A stretch of DNA of 64,000 bases from Pseudoxanthomonas mexicana (GTDB taxonomy: Bacteria; Pseudomonadota; Gammaproteobacteria; Xanthomonadales; Xanthomonadaceae), in the NCBI RefSeq assembly GCF_001556105.1, contig NZ_LSIF01000060.1:1-64000 (forward strand), read 5' to 3'. The position numbers and the translations under genes are program-made. Shown here in pieces: positions 36,983 through 46,121 of this stretch. The first letter of the stretch is position 1, and each line of letters opens with the position of its first letter. The notes under the pieces were generated by a model. It was given only the letters and a program-made list of their open reading frames with translations. It did no database searches and was not told the DNA's origin.

Positions 36983-37752
36983 GCCGGCGCATCATCCCGT
37001 GCCTGGACGTGCGCGAGGGACGCGTGGTCAAGGGCGTGAAGTTCCGCGACCACGTGGATATGGGTGATATCGCCGACTTGGCGCTGCGGTACCGCGACGA
37101 GGGCGCGGACGAACTGGTGTTCTACGACATCAGCGCCAGTCCCGAAGGACGTTCGGTGGACTACGCCTGGATCGAGCGGGTATCGCGCCTGCTCGACATC
37201 CCATTTTGCGTCGCCGGCGGCATCCGCGATGTCGAGACGGCACGACGGGTGCTCTACAGCGGTGCCGACAAGGTCTCGGTCAATACGCCGGCACTGGAGC
37301 GCCCCGCGCTGATCGGTGAACTGGCCCAGGCCTTCGGCGTGCAATGCGTGGTGGTCGGCGTCGATTCGATCCTCGAGGCCGATGGCGAGTGGCGTGTTCG
37401 CCGCTACACCGGCGATCCATCGAAGATGCAGGGCGCCGGGCTAAGGACACTGGACTGGGTGGTGCAGGCGCAGCGGCTAGGCGCTGGCGAGATCGTGCTG
37501 AACTGCATGGATCAGGACGGCGTGCGCCGCGGCTACGATCTGGTGCAGCTCAAGGCGATGCGTGCCGTATGCGAGGTGCCGTTGATCGCGTCCGGTGGCG
37601 CGGGTGAGGTGGAACACTTCGCGGACGTGTTCGCACAGGCGGACGTGGACGGTGCGTTGGCGGCCAGCGTGTTCCACAGCGGACACATCAGGATTCCCGC
37701 GCTGAAGCGCGCATTGGCGGAGCAGGGCATCGAGGTGCGACGTGGCGAATGA
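36976..37752 (+). CDS. hisF: Imidazole glycerol phosphate synthase cyclase subunit
   Basis: HisF uses ammonia from HisH to make imidazole glycerol phosphate and AICAR. The 258-residue barrel has the catalytic aspartates in [17 protein letters not shown] (Asp about 11) and [15 protein letters not shown] (about 176-181), with [10 protein letters not shown] and [12 protein letters not shown] as phosphate loops. The ATG at 36976 lies before the hisA stop; the upstream extension is inside hisA. Its end overlaps hisIE by 11 bases. Confidence 0.95.
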   Translation: MLSRRIIPCLDVREGRVVKGVKFRDHVDMGDIADLALRYRDEGADELVFYDISASPEGRSVDYAWIERVSRLLDIPFCVAGGIRDVETARRVLYSGADKVSVNTPALERPALIGELAQAFGVQCVVVGVDSILEADGEWRVRRYTGDPSKMQGAGLRTLDWVVQAQRLGAGEIVLNCMDQDGVRRGYDLVQLKAMRAVCEVPLIASGGAGEVEHFADVFAQADVDGALAASVFHSGHIRIPALKRALAEQGIEVRRGE

Positions 37753-38365
37753 CAACGAATCCTCCGGTTTCGATCCGGGCCGGCTGGACTGGGACAAGGG
37801 CGATGGCCTGTTGCCTGTCGTGGTGCAGGACGCATCGAACCTGCGCGTGCTGATGCTGGGCTACATGAACCGCGAAGCGCTGGAGGCGACGCTCGCCAGC
37901 CAGCGGGTGACGTTCTTCAGCCGCAGCAAGCAGCGCCTGTGGACCAAGGGCGAAAGCTCGGGCCATGTGCTGGAACTGGTGTCGGTCGAGACCGATTGCG
38001 ACCACGACACGCTGCTGGTGCTTGCGCATCCGCAAGGACCAACCTGCCATCTGCAGCGCGCCAGTTGCTTTCCGTCGGCGCCTTCCGCCTTCTTGTCGGA
38101 CCTGGACGCCCTGGTCGCGCAGCGCGAGCGCGAGCGGCCTGCGGACAGCTATACGACGCGCCTGTTCGAATCCGGTACGCGCCGGATCGCGCAGAAGGTG
38201 GGCGAGGAGGGCGTCGAGACCGCCCTTGCGGCGGTGGCACAGGACGAGACTGCCCTGCTCGGCGAAAGCGCGGACCTGCTGTACCACCTGACGGTCCTGC
38301 TGCGTTCGCGTGGTCTGTCGCTGGTCGATGCGGTCGACGTGCTGCGCGAGCGCCACGGAGCCTGA
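37742..38365 (+). CDS. hisIE: Bifunctional phosphoribosyl-AMP cyclohydrolase / phosphoribosyl-ATP pyrophosphatase
   Basis: HisI (about residues 20-105) has the metal-site pattern [33 protein letters not shown] and [10 protein letters not shown]; HisE (about 120-207) has [20 protein letters not shown] and the helix [19 protein letters not shown]. Together they do steps two and three of the pathway. The start is a GTG at 37742, because the only nearby ATG is out of frame. It is the last gene of the his operon; a degenerate type A repeat follows. Confidence 0.94.
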   Translation: MANDNESSGFDPGRLDWDKGDGLLPVVVQDASNLRVLMLGYMNREALEATLASQRVTFFSRSKQRLWTKGESSGHVLELVSVETDCDHDTLLVLAHPQGPTCHLQRASCFPSAPSAFLSDLDALVAQRERERPADSYTTRLFESGTRRIAQKVGEEGVETALAAVAQDETALLGESADLLYHLTVLLRSRGLSLVDAVDVLRERHGA

Positions 38366-38380
38366 CGCCTTTGTTGATGG

Positions 38381-38440
38381 AAGGTGTGGGGGCGACATAG
38401 GGTGCGATGACCGTCGCGGCACACGGGGCTCCTACAAGGA
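38381..38440. repeat. Degenerate type A repeat
   Basis: AAGGTGTGGGGGCGACATAG resembles the type A left arm, and the following GCGATGACCGTCGCGGCACA and GGGGCTCCTAC keep traces of a right arm. It separates hisIE from the phosphoesterase gene. Confidence 0.5.
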
Positions 38441-38487
38441 CGCCAACCCTGCGCCATAATCCGCTGGTCGCCCCCGTTGGAGTCGCC

Positions 38488-40071
38488 GTGCGCGCCTCGT
38501 TGACCGCCCTGCTGCTGGCCTGCCTGGCCGTGCCCGTCCACGCATTGCCGCCGCCGTGCAGCAGCGGCCAGGTCTTCGAGGACCGCAACGGCAACGGCGT
38601 ACGCGACCCCGGCGAGCCGGGCATCCCGGGCATCAAGGTCTCCGACGGTGTGCAGATCGCCGTCACCGATGCGCGGGGCGAATACAACGTGTCGTACGAA
38701 GATGGCCGCACCTTGTTCGTCATCAAGCCGGCTGGCTATGACGTGTCGGTTCGCCCGGACGGCATGCCGGCGTTCTGGCGCAACCGGCAGCACCACGCCG
38801 GCCCTCCACTGAAGTACGGCGGGATCCCGCAACGCCAACCGGATTGCACGCACTTCGCCCTGCGCAAGCAGCAGGCGAAGGCCGGCGGTGATACGTTCGA
38901 TGCGTTGCTGCTTGCCGACAGCCAGACGGCCTCGGTGCAGGACGTGGACTACTACTGGCGCGACATCGTGCAGCCGCTGGTGGGCAAGCATGGCGCATCG
39001 CTGGGGCTGACGCTGGGCGACATCGTCAACGACGACCTGGCGCTGTATCCCGAGTTGCTGCGCACGACGATGAGCCTGCAGGTGCCGTGGCTGTTCATTC
39101 CCGGCAACCATGACCTCGATTTCGATGCCGTCAGCGACGAGGAGTCGCTGCGCACGTTCCGCCATCGCCTCGGGCCGGACACGTTCGCCTGGGAAGAGGA
39201 GGCAGTGACCTTCATCGGTCTGGACGACATTATCTACCAGCCAGGCAAATCGCCGTCCTATTTCGGTGGGCTGCGCGAGGACCAGTTCGCCTTCCTGCAG
39301 GCGTATCTGCCGACCGTGAGCAAGGACCGCCTGCTGGTGATCGGTGCGCATATCCCGTTTTTCGAAGAGGGTGCGCGCGGGTTCCGCGCGGCGGATCGCG
39401 AGCGGCTGTTCGCGTTGCTGAAGGAATTTCCGCACGTGCTGTTGCTGAGCGGCCATACCCACACGCAGCGCCACTGGTACCACGACGCAGCCTCCGGTTG
39501 GCACGGCACGCAGCCGCTGCACGAGTACAACGTCGGCGCGGCCTGTGGTGCGTACTGGTCCGGCATCAAGGATGCGCAGGGCATTCCCGCCTCGACGATG
39601 GCCGACGGCACGCCGAATGGCTATGCGCGCCTGCGCGTGCAAGCCGGTGGCGACTACGCGCTGTCGTGGCATCCGGCACGCGCCGCCGACGACCGCGGCA
39701 TCGGCCTGCATGCGCCGAAGGTCCTGCGGAAAGGTGCTTATCCGGCCTGGGGCGTCTACGCCAACGTCTACATGGGCGAGGTGGATACGCAGGTGGAATA
39801 CCGGGTCGACGGCGGCGAGTGGAAGGCGATGAAGCGCGTCGAACAGCCCGATCCGTCGCTGCTGGTGGAGAACATGCGCGACGATCTGGCCGACGCGTTG
39901 CGCGGCTACGACCGCTCGCCCGAAGCCGAACCGTCGCACCATCTGTGGCGTGGCGCACTCCCGACCGATCTGTCCGAGGGCGAGCATCGTGTCGACGTGC
40001 GCGTGTTCGACCGCTGGCGCGGCGAAACCACCGCCCACACGACCTACCGTCTGCAGACCGCCGCGCCCTGA
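38488..40071 (+). CDS. Secreted calcineurin-like metallophosphoesterase
   Basis: A signal peptide (VRASLTALLLACLAVPVHA) leads a 527-residue protein. An N-terminal beta domain holds CSSGQVFEDRNGNGVRDPG, a SdrD/B-like calcium loop. The central phosphoesterase domain has ADSQT, LGDIVNDD, PGNHDLD, GAHIPF and SGHTHTQRHW (about residues 140-335), all five metal-binding motifs. A C-terminal domain (about 400-527) ends in a beta structure typical of the MetallophosC type. The substrate is unknown; such enzymes act on phosphodiesters or nucleotides outside the cytoplasm. GTG 38488 follows GGAG and gives the signal peptide; an ATG at 38407 would block it. Confidence 0.88.
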   Translation: MRASLTALLLACLAVPVHALPPPCSSGQVFEDRNGNGVRDPGEPGIPGIKVSDGVQIAVTDARGEYNVSYEDGRTLFVIKPAGYDVSVRPDGMPAFWRNRQHHAGPPLKYGGIPQRQPDCTHFALRKQQAKAGGDTFDALLLADSQTASVQDVDYYWRDIVQPLVGKHGASLGLTLGDIVNDDLALYPELLRTTMSLQVPWLFIPGNHDLDFDAVSDEESLRTFRHRLGPDTFAWEEEAVTFIGLDDIIYQPGKSPSYFGGLREDQFAFLQAYLPTVSKDRLLVIGAHIPFFEEGARGFRAADRERLFALLKEFPHVLLLSGHTHTQRHWYHDAASGWHGTQPLHEYNVGAACGAYWSGIKDAQGIPASTMADGTPNGYARLRVQAGGDYALSWHPARAADDRGIGLHAPKVLRKGAYPAWGVYANVYMGEVDTQVEYRVDGGEWKAMKRVEQPDPSLLVENMRDDLADALRGYDRSPEAEPSHHLWRGALPTDLSEGEHRVDVRVFDRWRGETTAHTTYRLQTAAP

Positions 40072-40073
40072 CC

Positions 40074-40649
40074 ATGGCCAGCCCAGACCTGCCCATCGAG
40101 CTCTTTGCCGATCCGGCCGCGTGGGAGCGCTGGCTGGAGCGTCATCCGCAGTCGTCCGGCGTGTGGCTGAAGATCGCCAAGAAGGACGCCGGCATTCCCT
40201 CGGTGACGTATGCCGAAGCGCTCGACGTCGCGCTGTGCCATGGCTGGATCGACGGGCAGAAGAAGGGGTTCGACACCCGGTTCTTCCTGCAGCGCTTCAC
40301 CCCGCGTCGTGCACGCAGCACCTGGTCGAAGATCAACGTGGCGAAGATCGACGCCTTGATCGCGGCCGGTCGCATGCGGCCGGCGGGCCTGCGCGAAGTC
40401 GAGGCCGCGAAGGCGGACGGGCGCTGGGACGCGGCCTACGATGGCGCCAGGTCGATGGACGTGCCGCCCGAGCTGGCGAAGGCGCTGGCCAGGAACCGCA
40501 AGGCCAAGGCGTTCTTCGACACGCTGGACAAGACCAACCGCTACGCCGTGTGCTGGCGGGTGCAAACGGCGGTGAAGCCGGAAACGAAGCTGGCGCGGGT
40601 GGAGAAGCTGGTCGCCATGCTCGCGCGGGGCGAGAAGATCCACGGCTGA
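40074..40649 (+). CDS. YdeI/OmpD-associated family protein
   Basis: The 191-residue protein matches the YdeI-like pattern: WERWLERHPQSSGVWLKIAK (about residues 17-36), YAEALDVALCHGWIDGQKKG, FTPRRARSTWSKINVAKIDAL and a C-terminal helix KPETKLARVEKLVAMLARGEKIHG. Proteins of this group are widespread, cytoplasmic and poorly understood; some have been linked to resistance to antimicrobial peptides or cell-surface stress. It starts three bases after the phosphoesterase stop, so the two are probably one transcript. Confidence 0.85.
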   Translation: MASPDLPIELFADPAAWERWLERHPQSSGVWLKIAKKDAGIPSVTYAEALDVALCHGWIDGQKKGFDTRFFLQRFTPRRARSTWSKINVAKIDALIAAGRMRPAGLREVEAAKADGRWDAAYDGARSMDVPPELAKALARNRKAKAFFDTLDKTNRYAVCWRVQTAVKPETKLARVEKLVAMLARGEKIHG

Positions 40650-40749
40650 GCTGCGCGGGCTGGGGCGATTGAACGGCGAATTGGCCGGTTACGGCAGGTT
40701 TTGGCGTGGGATAGGGTGGTGTCGTCAGGGGGCGACAACAGGGGGTTTC

Positions 40750-41619
40750 ATGTCGAGGTGTTTTGATGCCGGCTTGCCTGCAGGCAAGCTGGACCGTGTG
40801 CCGTTCACCTTCAGGCATCATCTGCTTGACCATCCGGCGCTGACGATGGAGGGGCTGGCGAAGTCGCTGCCGGAACTGCACCCGGACCGCATCGCCTATT
40901 CCAAAGGCCTGTCCGACCTGTCGATCAATTTTGATCGTGCTCATCTTGAACATGGCAATGGCCTCAGCCTGCGCGAGACCATAGAAACGATCCGCACCTC
41001 CAACTCCTACATCGCGGTCCGCGATCCGATCGACCACCCGGTGTTCCGCGATCTGTACGAGTCACTGCGATCCGAGATGACCGGGATGCAGCGCCGGAGC
41101 GGCAACTCGCAGGCGATACACGAACCCCGCATGTGGCTGTTCATTGCGTCGCCCAATGCGATGACGCCGTTCCACTTCGACCGATATTCGAACGTACTGA
41201 TGCAGATCCGCGGTAGCAAGGAAGTGGCGGTGTTTCCGAACTTCCGTCCCGATATCGTGCCGGTGGACATCTGCGAGGCCTACATGGATCGCGAGCAGGT
41301 GCAGGCGCCGTGGCGTCATGATCTGGATGAGCACGCCATCAAGTTCGATTTCCAGCCCGGCGACGCCCTGCACATTCCGTACACCGCCGGCCACTACGTC
41401 AGGAACGGTGCCGATGATGTATCGATCTCGCTGTCGTTCTTCTTCCAGACCGACGAAACGCTGCGCTGGACGCGCGCCATGCAATTCAACCATCGCGTCC
41501 GCAAGCGTGTGCAGCGCCTCGGCATGACACTGTCACCGGTGGGACATAACCACTATGTCGATCGTGCCAAGGCCAGGGCCCTGCCACTGCTGTCGATGAT
41601 GTGGAAGCTGGCCGGCTGA
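40750..41619 (+). CDS. JmjC/cupin-like 2-oxoglutarate oxygenase-type protein
   Basis: The 289-residue protein has the double-stranded beta-helix metal triad: HFD in MTPFHFDRYSNVLMQI (about residues 139-154), with the third ligand His in YTAGHYVRNGAD (about 215-226). The preceding PRMWLFIASPNAM and following SISLSFFFQTDETLRWTRAM match the cupin-like group common in Xanthomonas, some of which hydroxylate proteins or small molecules. The substrate is unknown. The ATG at 40750 follows a GGGGG Shine-Dalgarno; an in-frame upstream extension lies in a gap without features. A strong terminator follows at 41641. Confidence 0.8.
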   Translation: MSRCFDAGLPAGKLDRVPFTFRHHLLDHPALTMEGLAKSLPELHPDRIAYSKGLSDLSINFDRAHLEHGNGLSLRETIETIRTSNSYIAVRDPIDHPVFRDLYESLRSEMTGMQRRSGNSQAIHEPRMWLFIASPNAMTPFHFDRYSNVLMQIRGSKEVAVFPNFRPDIVPVDICEAYMDREQVQAPWRHDLDEHAIKFDFQPGDALHIPYTAGHYVRNGADDVSISLSFFFQTDETLRWTRAMQFNHRVRKRVQRLGMTLSPVGHNHYVDRAKARALPLLSMMWKLAG

Positions 41620-41640
41620 AGCCGGTCGCTGGAACGCAGA

Positions 41641-41668
41641 ACGCCCCTCACGAGGGGCGTTTTCTTTT
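41641..41668 (+). terminator. Intrinsic terminator after the cupin-like gene
   Basis: ACGCCCCT and AGGGGCGT form an 8-bp stem around CACG, followed by TTTCTTTT. It lies 21 bases after the stop codon and faces the converging EamA gene. Confidence 0.9.
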
Positions 41669-41799
41669 GGAGAACCTGGCGGGCGGGCGAAGGGCTGGCG
41701 GGCAAGGTGCGCGTGGCTGGCTGGCGAAAGGCTGGCTGGCGACGTGGCGCGCAGTCTAGGGAAATACGCGCGACGGTGTAGAAACACGAATCGCTCGCA

Positions 41800-42678
41800 T
41801 CAAGGCGCACGGCTTGCACGCACGCTGAGCCACGCGCCGCTCAGCAGCAGCACGATCGCGACGGCCTGGATCCAGTGCGCCTGCGCACGACCCGAGGCCA
41901 CCAGCAACAGCGTCGACAGAAGTGGCGCAAGATAGGACAGGCTGCCGAGCAACGCGATGTCGCCGCGCTTCGTACCGTGATCCCACAGCCAGAACGCAGC
42001 GCCTACCGGACCGACGCCCATGAGTATCAGCACGAGCCACTGGCCGCGGGTGGGAACGACGGTTTGCTCGCTTAGCAGATGGACGATGGCACCCGACAAG
42101 GCAACGCCGGCACAGGCCACGGTGATGGCGGCCGTGGGCACGTCGACATATCGGCGATTCAGTACGGAATACAGCGACCAGATCAGCGCGGCACCCAGCG
42201 CGGCGAGGTAACCCGGCACATGGGCGGGATCGACCTCCAGGCCGCGGCCACGGGTGACCAGCAGGACCGCGGCGACCAATCCCAGCGTGGTGCCCAGCCA
42301 TTGGCCCGGCCGCACCGCGACGCCGCCGAAGAGGCCTGCGAACACCACGATCAGCAGCGGCCACATGTAGTTCAGCAGGTTGGCTTCCACGGCCGGCGCG
42401 CGCTTCAGCGCGATGAAGTAGAGCGCGTGGTAACCGAACAGCGCGAGCGTGGACAGCGCGAAGGCAGGCAGCGGCTGACGGAGCTCGCGCCAGCCCGCTG
42501 CACCGCGCAGCGTTGCGCGGACCAGGCCCAGGAAGGCCGCGATGCCGAAGCCGATCGCCAGCACCTGGAACGGCGGCAGGTTGCCCGTGGCCGTGGTCAG
42601 CAGTGCGAGCGACGCCCACAGCAGGATCGCGACCAGCCCGACCAGCGTGGCCCGTCGCTGTGCGGCGGCGTCGCTCAC
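41800..42678 (-). CDS. EamA-family drug/metabolite transporter
   Basis: The 292-residue inner-membrane protein has about ten hydrophobic helices arranged as two EamA repeats, with the family pattern [20 protein letters not shown] (about residues 102-121) and a second half containing [20 protein letters not shown]. The closest type I recognise is the YddG-like amino-acid exporter group, but substrate prediction is not reliable. Its ATG overlaps the mtnC stop by four bases, so it is expressed with the methionine-salvage genes. Confidence 0.85.
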   Translation of the reverse strand: MSDAAAQRRATLVGLVAILLWASLALLTTATGNLPPFQVLAIGFGIAAFLGLVRATLRGAAGWRELRQPLPAFALSTLALFGYHALYFIALKRAPAVEANLLNYMWPLLIVVFAGLFGGVAVRPGQWLGTTLGLVAAVLLVTRGRGLEVDPAHVPGYLAALGAALIWSLYSVLNRRYVDVPTAAITVACAGVALSGAIVHLLSEQTVVPTRGQWLVLILMGVGPVGAAFWLWDHGTKRGDIALLGSLSYLAPLLSTLLLVASGRAQAHWIQAVAIVLLLSGAWLSVRASRAP

Positions 42679-43373
42679 GCGAGTGGGATGGTCGCGAACG
42701 ATTCGACGCGTGCGTGGCCGCGCGCCGCGTCGCCGGTACGCGGCTGCGGATAGTCGTCCAGCCGGTCCACCAACTGCGTCTGCAGGCCGGTTTCGCGCGC
42801 GGCGTCCAGTTCCTCGACCACATCGGACAGGAACAGGATGCGCTCCGGCGCGATGCCGATCCGGTCCGCGATCGCGAGGTAGCTGCCGGCCTCGCGCTTG
42901 CCACCGATCTCGGTGTCGAACCAGCCGGAAAACAGCGGCGTCAGGTCGCCGGCATCGCTATGGCCGAAGAACAGCTTCTGCGCCGGCACCGAGCCGGACG
43001 AGTACACGTAGAGCGGGTAGCCTTGCGCATGCCATTCGCGCAGCGCGGGCGCGGCATCGGGGTAGATGTGCGCGGTGAAATCGGCGTCGCGGTAGCCGGC
43101 CTCCCAGATCAGGCCCTGCAGCGCCTTCAGTGCCGTGTGCTTGCGGTCCTGGTCGATCCAGCCCTGCAGTGTCTCGACGATGACATCGTCGCTGCAGATG
43201 CTGCCGTACTCGGTGGCGACGGCATCCAGCCAGCGGCGCACGTCCGGCTCCTGGCCGTGCTCGCGCACGAAGCCGGGCAGGGCACGGCGCGCATACGGGA
43301 ACAGCACGTCCTTCACGAACGAGATGCTGCTGGTGGTGCCTTCGATATCGGTGAGGATGGCGGAAACGGGCAT
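42675..43373 (-). CDS. mtnC: Enolase-phosphatase E1
   Basis: MtnC enolises and dephosphorylates 2,3-diketo-5-methylthiopentyl-1-phosphate to acireductone. The 232-residue HAD protein starts [20 protein letters not shown] with nucleophile Asp9, has [19 protein letters not shown] (about 119-137) and [18 protein letters not shown], and ends with [19 protein letters not shown]. The length matches the family. The ATG at 43373 gives the conserved start; a longer in-frame extension lies in the mtnD gene and is rejected. mtnD lies 32 bases upstream. Confidence 0.95.
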   Translation of the reverse strand: MPVSAILTDIEGTTSSISFVKDVLFPYARRALPGFVREHGQEPDVRRWLDAVATEYGSICSDDVIVETLQGWIDQDRKHTALKALQGLIWEAGYRDADFTAHIYPDAAPALREWHAQGYPLYVYSSGSVPAQKLFFGHSDAGDLTPLFSGWFDTEIGGKREAGSYLAIADRIGIAPERILFLSDVVEELDAARETGLQTQLVDRLDDYPQPRTGDAARGHARVESFATIPLA

Positions 43374-43405
43374 TGCGCGGATTCTTCGGAGAGGAGGACG
43401 CGGGC

Positions 43406-43966
43406 TCAGTGCCCGTCGGTGAGGCCTTCGTAGCGCGGGAATGCTTGCGCCAGCGTGGTGCCGGTGAAATGGCCCACCCAGCCATCCGGCTCGGTGAAGA
43501 AGCGGATGGCCACGAAGCTCGGCTCCGGTCCCATGTCGAACCAGTGCAGCGTGCTGTCGGGCACGCCGATCAGGTCGTCCTGCACGCATTCGACCTCGTA
43601 CACCTTGTCGTCCACGTGCAGCGTGAACAGTCCCGATCCGGCGACGAAGAAGCGCACTTCGTCCTCCTTGTGGAAATGCTCGTCGAGGAACTTCGCGCGC
43701 ATCGCCTCGCGCTGCGGATTGTCCGGCGCAATGCTGACCACGTCGACGGTCTTGAAGCCGCGCTCGGCGACCAGCCGGTCGATGTCGGTCCGGTACGCAT
43801 CGATCACGTCTTCCGCCGGCGCACCGGGCGCGATCGCCTTGGTGGCTTTCCAGCGTTCGAAGGTCACGCCGAGCTTCTTCAGTTCGGTGGCGATGAAGTC
43901 GGGGTCGTAACTGGCGAACTCCGGCGTGGCCGGGTCGGATTCCTTGAAGATGCGCAGGCGGCTCAT
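43406..43966 (-). CDS. mtnD: Acireductone dioxygenase
   Basis: MtnD oxidises acireductone to the 2-oxo acid of methionine (with Fe) or to methylthiopropionate, formate and CO (with Ni). The 186-residue cupin has the metal ligands in [18 protein letters not shown] (about residues 96-113: two His and a Glu) and the fourth His in STLHWFDMG (about 140-148). The start at 43966 gives the conserved SRLRIF beginning; longer upstream frames are weaker. It stands between mtnC and mtnB, all on the minus strand. Confidence 0.95.
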   Translation of the reverse strand: MSRLRIFKESDPATPEFASYDPDFIATELKKLGVTFERWKATKAIAPGAPAEDVIDAYRTDIDRLVAERGFKTVDVVSIAPDNPQREAMRAKFLDEHFHKEDEVRFFVAGSGLFTLHVDDKVYEVECVQDDLIGVPDSTLHWFDMGPEPSFVAIRFFTEPDGWVGHFTGTTLAQAFPRYEGLTDGH

Positions 43967-44060
43967 GGCGATGGCGTGAGGCGGCGAGGGGGACGCTAGG
44001 GTAGCAAACCCGGTCGCTGCGCCTGTTGCAGAATCGGAACGCAGCGATAACCGCCGGTTA

Positions 44061-44702
44061 TCAGCGCCGGCAGCCGAGCTTGCGCAGCTCCAGTTCGGCG
44101 GCGAACAGGAACTCGAACGCTTCCAGATGGCGGCGTGCGTCGGCCATGGTGCGGCCCCACGCATACAGGCCGTGGCCGTCGATCAGGTAGCCCCACAAGG
44201 GCTGGCGGTCGAGCAGGGCGTCCACCTGCGCGGCCAGCGTTGGCATGTCCTGCGTGTTGGCGAACACGGGCACGTCGATGGCCATCTCGTGCGTGCTGTT
44301 GCCGTGGAAGGCCTTCAGCAGTTCGAAGCCCTCCAGGCGGACGTGGCCGGCGCCGGCGAACAGGCGGGATGCCACGGTCTGCACCAGCGAATGGGTGTGC
44401 AGCACGCAGCCGATCTCGGGGTAGCGGTGGTACAGCTGCGTGTGCAGCAGCGTTTCCGCCGACGGACGATGGTCGCTGCCGACGGCCCGGCCGTCGAAGT
44501 CCACCACCATGATGTCCGCTTCCACCAGCCGGCCCTTGTCGCGGCCGGAGACGGTGATGGCGGCGTGCCGCTCATCCAGCCGCTGCGAGAAATTGCTGCT
44601 GGTGGCCGGCGTCCAGCCCAGCTGTGCCAGTTCGCGCACGTTGGAGATGATGGACTGCGCGCGGTCGCGCAACTGGTCGACGTCGAAGGGCAGGGTGTTC
44701 AT
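44061..44702 (-). CDS. mtnB: Methylthioribulose-1-phosphate dehydratase
   Basis: MtnB removes water from methylthioribulose-1-phosphate. The 213-residue class II aldolase-fold protein has the zinc ligands in [11 protein letters not shown] (about residues 99-109) and the third in GHGLYAWG (about 175-182), plus [20 protein letters not shown] near the start. With mtnC and mtnD it covers three consecutive methionine-salvage steps; the isomerase mtnA and the nucleosidase are not in the window, though a deaminase-type enzyme lies at 0.9 kb. It heads the operon. Confidence 0.95.
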   Translation of the reverse strand: MNTLPFDVDQLRDRAQSIISNVRELAQLGWTPATSSNFSQRLDERHAAITVSGRDKGRLVEADIMVVDFDGRAVGSDHRPSAETLLHTQLYHRYPEIGCVLHTHSLVQTVASRLFAGAGHVRLEGFELLKAFHGNSTHEMAIDVPVFANTQDMPTLAAQVDALLDRQPLWGYLIDGHGLYAWGRTMADARRHLEAFEFLFAAELELRKLGCRR

Positions 44703-44729
44703 GCCCGCCAGTTTACCGCCTGCACCGGC

Positions 44730-46031
44730 TCATGGCCCCGGCGCCGCCGGACGTCGTGCGAATCCCCTGTACGCGGCCAGCGCCAGCAAGGCGATGACGA
44801 TGCCGCCGACCAGCGTCTTGACCGGTGTCGAATACACCAGCAGGCCGCAGGCCAGCAGCGCGCCCATGCCGACGAGGCGGTCGCTGCGCGACGCGGGCCG
44901 CGCCGGCGTACCCAGCATCAGGCTGAGCGCGGCGGCGACGTAGGCCATCACCACCAGCGTCACCACCATGTTGATGATGGTTTCGAACTGGCCGGAGACC
45001 GTGGGCGACAGCGTCAGCACCGCCAGCACCGTCATCGACAGCGTGATGATCAGCAGCCCCCAGCCCGCCGATCCGTTCGCGCGCAGGCGACCGAAGATGG
45101 CTGGCAGGAAGCCGCGTTGCGCGGCGCGTGCGCCGGACTCGCCGGTTACCAGCATCCAGCCGCCCAGCGTGCCGGTGGCCTTCAGGGCCGCGGCGGCGGC
45201 GATGACCGGAATGGCCCATTCGCCGAACATGCGCCCGGCCACGAGTGCGAACGGCGCACCCGAATCGGCCAGTTCGGCGGCGGGCACGATGCCCATCATC
45301 AGCACCGACGATGCCAGGTAGACCAGGCCCGCGATGACGATGCCGCCCATCGTGGCGATGGGCACGTTGCGGGCCGGGTCACGCACCACGCCGGCGACCA
45401 TCGCGCCGGTTTCCAGGCCGACGAAGGCCCAGAAGATCGGCGCCAGCGAGCCGAACACCACGTGCGCATCGGATTCGCCGGAGACGTTCCATGCCGCCTG
45501 GTAGATTCCGGCATCGAAGCTGCCCCAGCCCCAGATCAGGATCGCGGCGACCGGCAGCAGGCCCAGCACCACGCACAGCGACTGGAAGCGCGCGATCGCA
45601 CGCGGGCCGAACAGGTTCAGCGCAAACATCAGCCAGATCAGCGCGATCTGGCCCAGCACGCGCGTCATCGCGCCATCGCCGACCGGCAGCAGCAGCGCGA
45701 GGTAACCGAACGCGGCCACCGCGATGGCGTTGTTGCCGATCCACGACGAGATCCAGTACAGCGTGGCCGCCAGGAAACCCATGTCGCGGCCCAGCGCCGG
45801 TCGCACGTAGTCGTCCGGGCAGTCCAGCTTCGGGTAGTCGCGCACCAGGCGTGCGAACGTGGCGCCCAGCAGCACCGCCAGCACCGTGGCCAGCAGCCAG
45901 CTCAGCGCGGTCACGCCGCCCGAGCGCGCCAGCGTGGCGGGCAGCAGGAAGAAGCCGGAGCCGATCATGTTGTTGGCGACGGAGAAGGTCGCCAGGACCG
46001 GGCCGATCTTGCGGGGCATTGCGTCGGACAT
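44730..46031 (-). CDS. APC-family amino-acid permease, AdiC/PotE-like
   Basis: The 433-residue protein has about twelve hydrophobic helices. The start IGPVLATFSVANNMIGSGFF (about residues 8-27) holds the unwound first helix with GSGF that binds substrate in APC antiporters. Other markers include WISSWIGNNAIAVAAFGYLA and AFVGLETGAMVAGVVRDPARN (about 190-215), the latter a strong APC signature. ATG 46031 gives a compact start; a 23-residue upstream extension is possible. It lies in tandem with another APC permease upstream, separated by a hairpin. Confidence 0.88.
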   Translation of the reverse strand: MSDAMPRKIGPVLATFSVANNMIGSGFFLLPATLARSGGVTALSWLLATVLAVLLGATFARLVRDYPKLDCPDDYVRPALGRDMGFLAATLYWISSWIGNNAIAVAAFGYLALLLPVGDGAMTRVLGQIALIWLMFALNLFGPRAIARFQSLCVVLGLLPVAAILIWGWGSFDAGIYQAAWNVSGESDAHVVFGSLAPIFWAFVGLETGAMVAGVVRDPARNVPIATMGGIVIAGLVYLASSVLMMGIVPAAELADSGAPFALVAGRMFGEWAIPVIAAAAALKATGTLGGWMLVTGESGARAAQRGFLPAIFGRLRANGSAGWGLLIITLSMTVLAVLTLSPTVSGQFETIINMVVTLVVMAYVAAALSLMLGTPARPASRSDRLVGMGALLACGLLVYSTPVKTLVGGIVIALLALAAYRGFARRPAAPGP

Positions 46032-46078
46032 GCGGTTGTTGTCGAAGGCAGGGACGGATTTACCCGTGCCCAAACGAA

Positions 46079-46102
46079 GGATGGCGCGTTTCCGCGCCAT
46101 CC
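46079..46102 (-). terminator. Stem-loop between the two permease genes
   Basis: GGATGGCGCG and CGCGCCATCC form a perfect 10-bp stem around a four-base loop; on the minus strand TTCGTTTGG follows, a weak U-rich tail. It lies 19 bases after the stop of the upstream permease. Confidence 0.6.
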
Positions 46103-46121
46103 GGGAGTGCCTCAGCCGTTG

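Noticed and set aside
31276..38365. Histidine leader peptide attenuator before hisG
   Set aside because: There is no short His-rich frame or terminator in the gap. The nine-base spacing between the regulator gene and hisG leaves no room for one.
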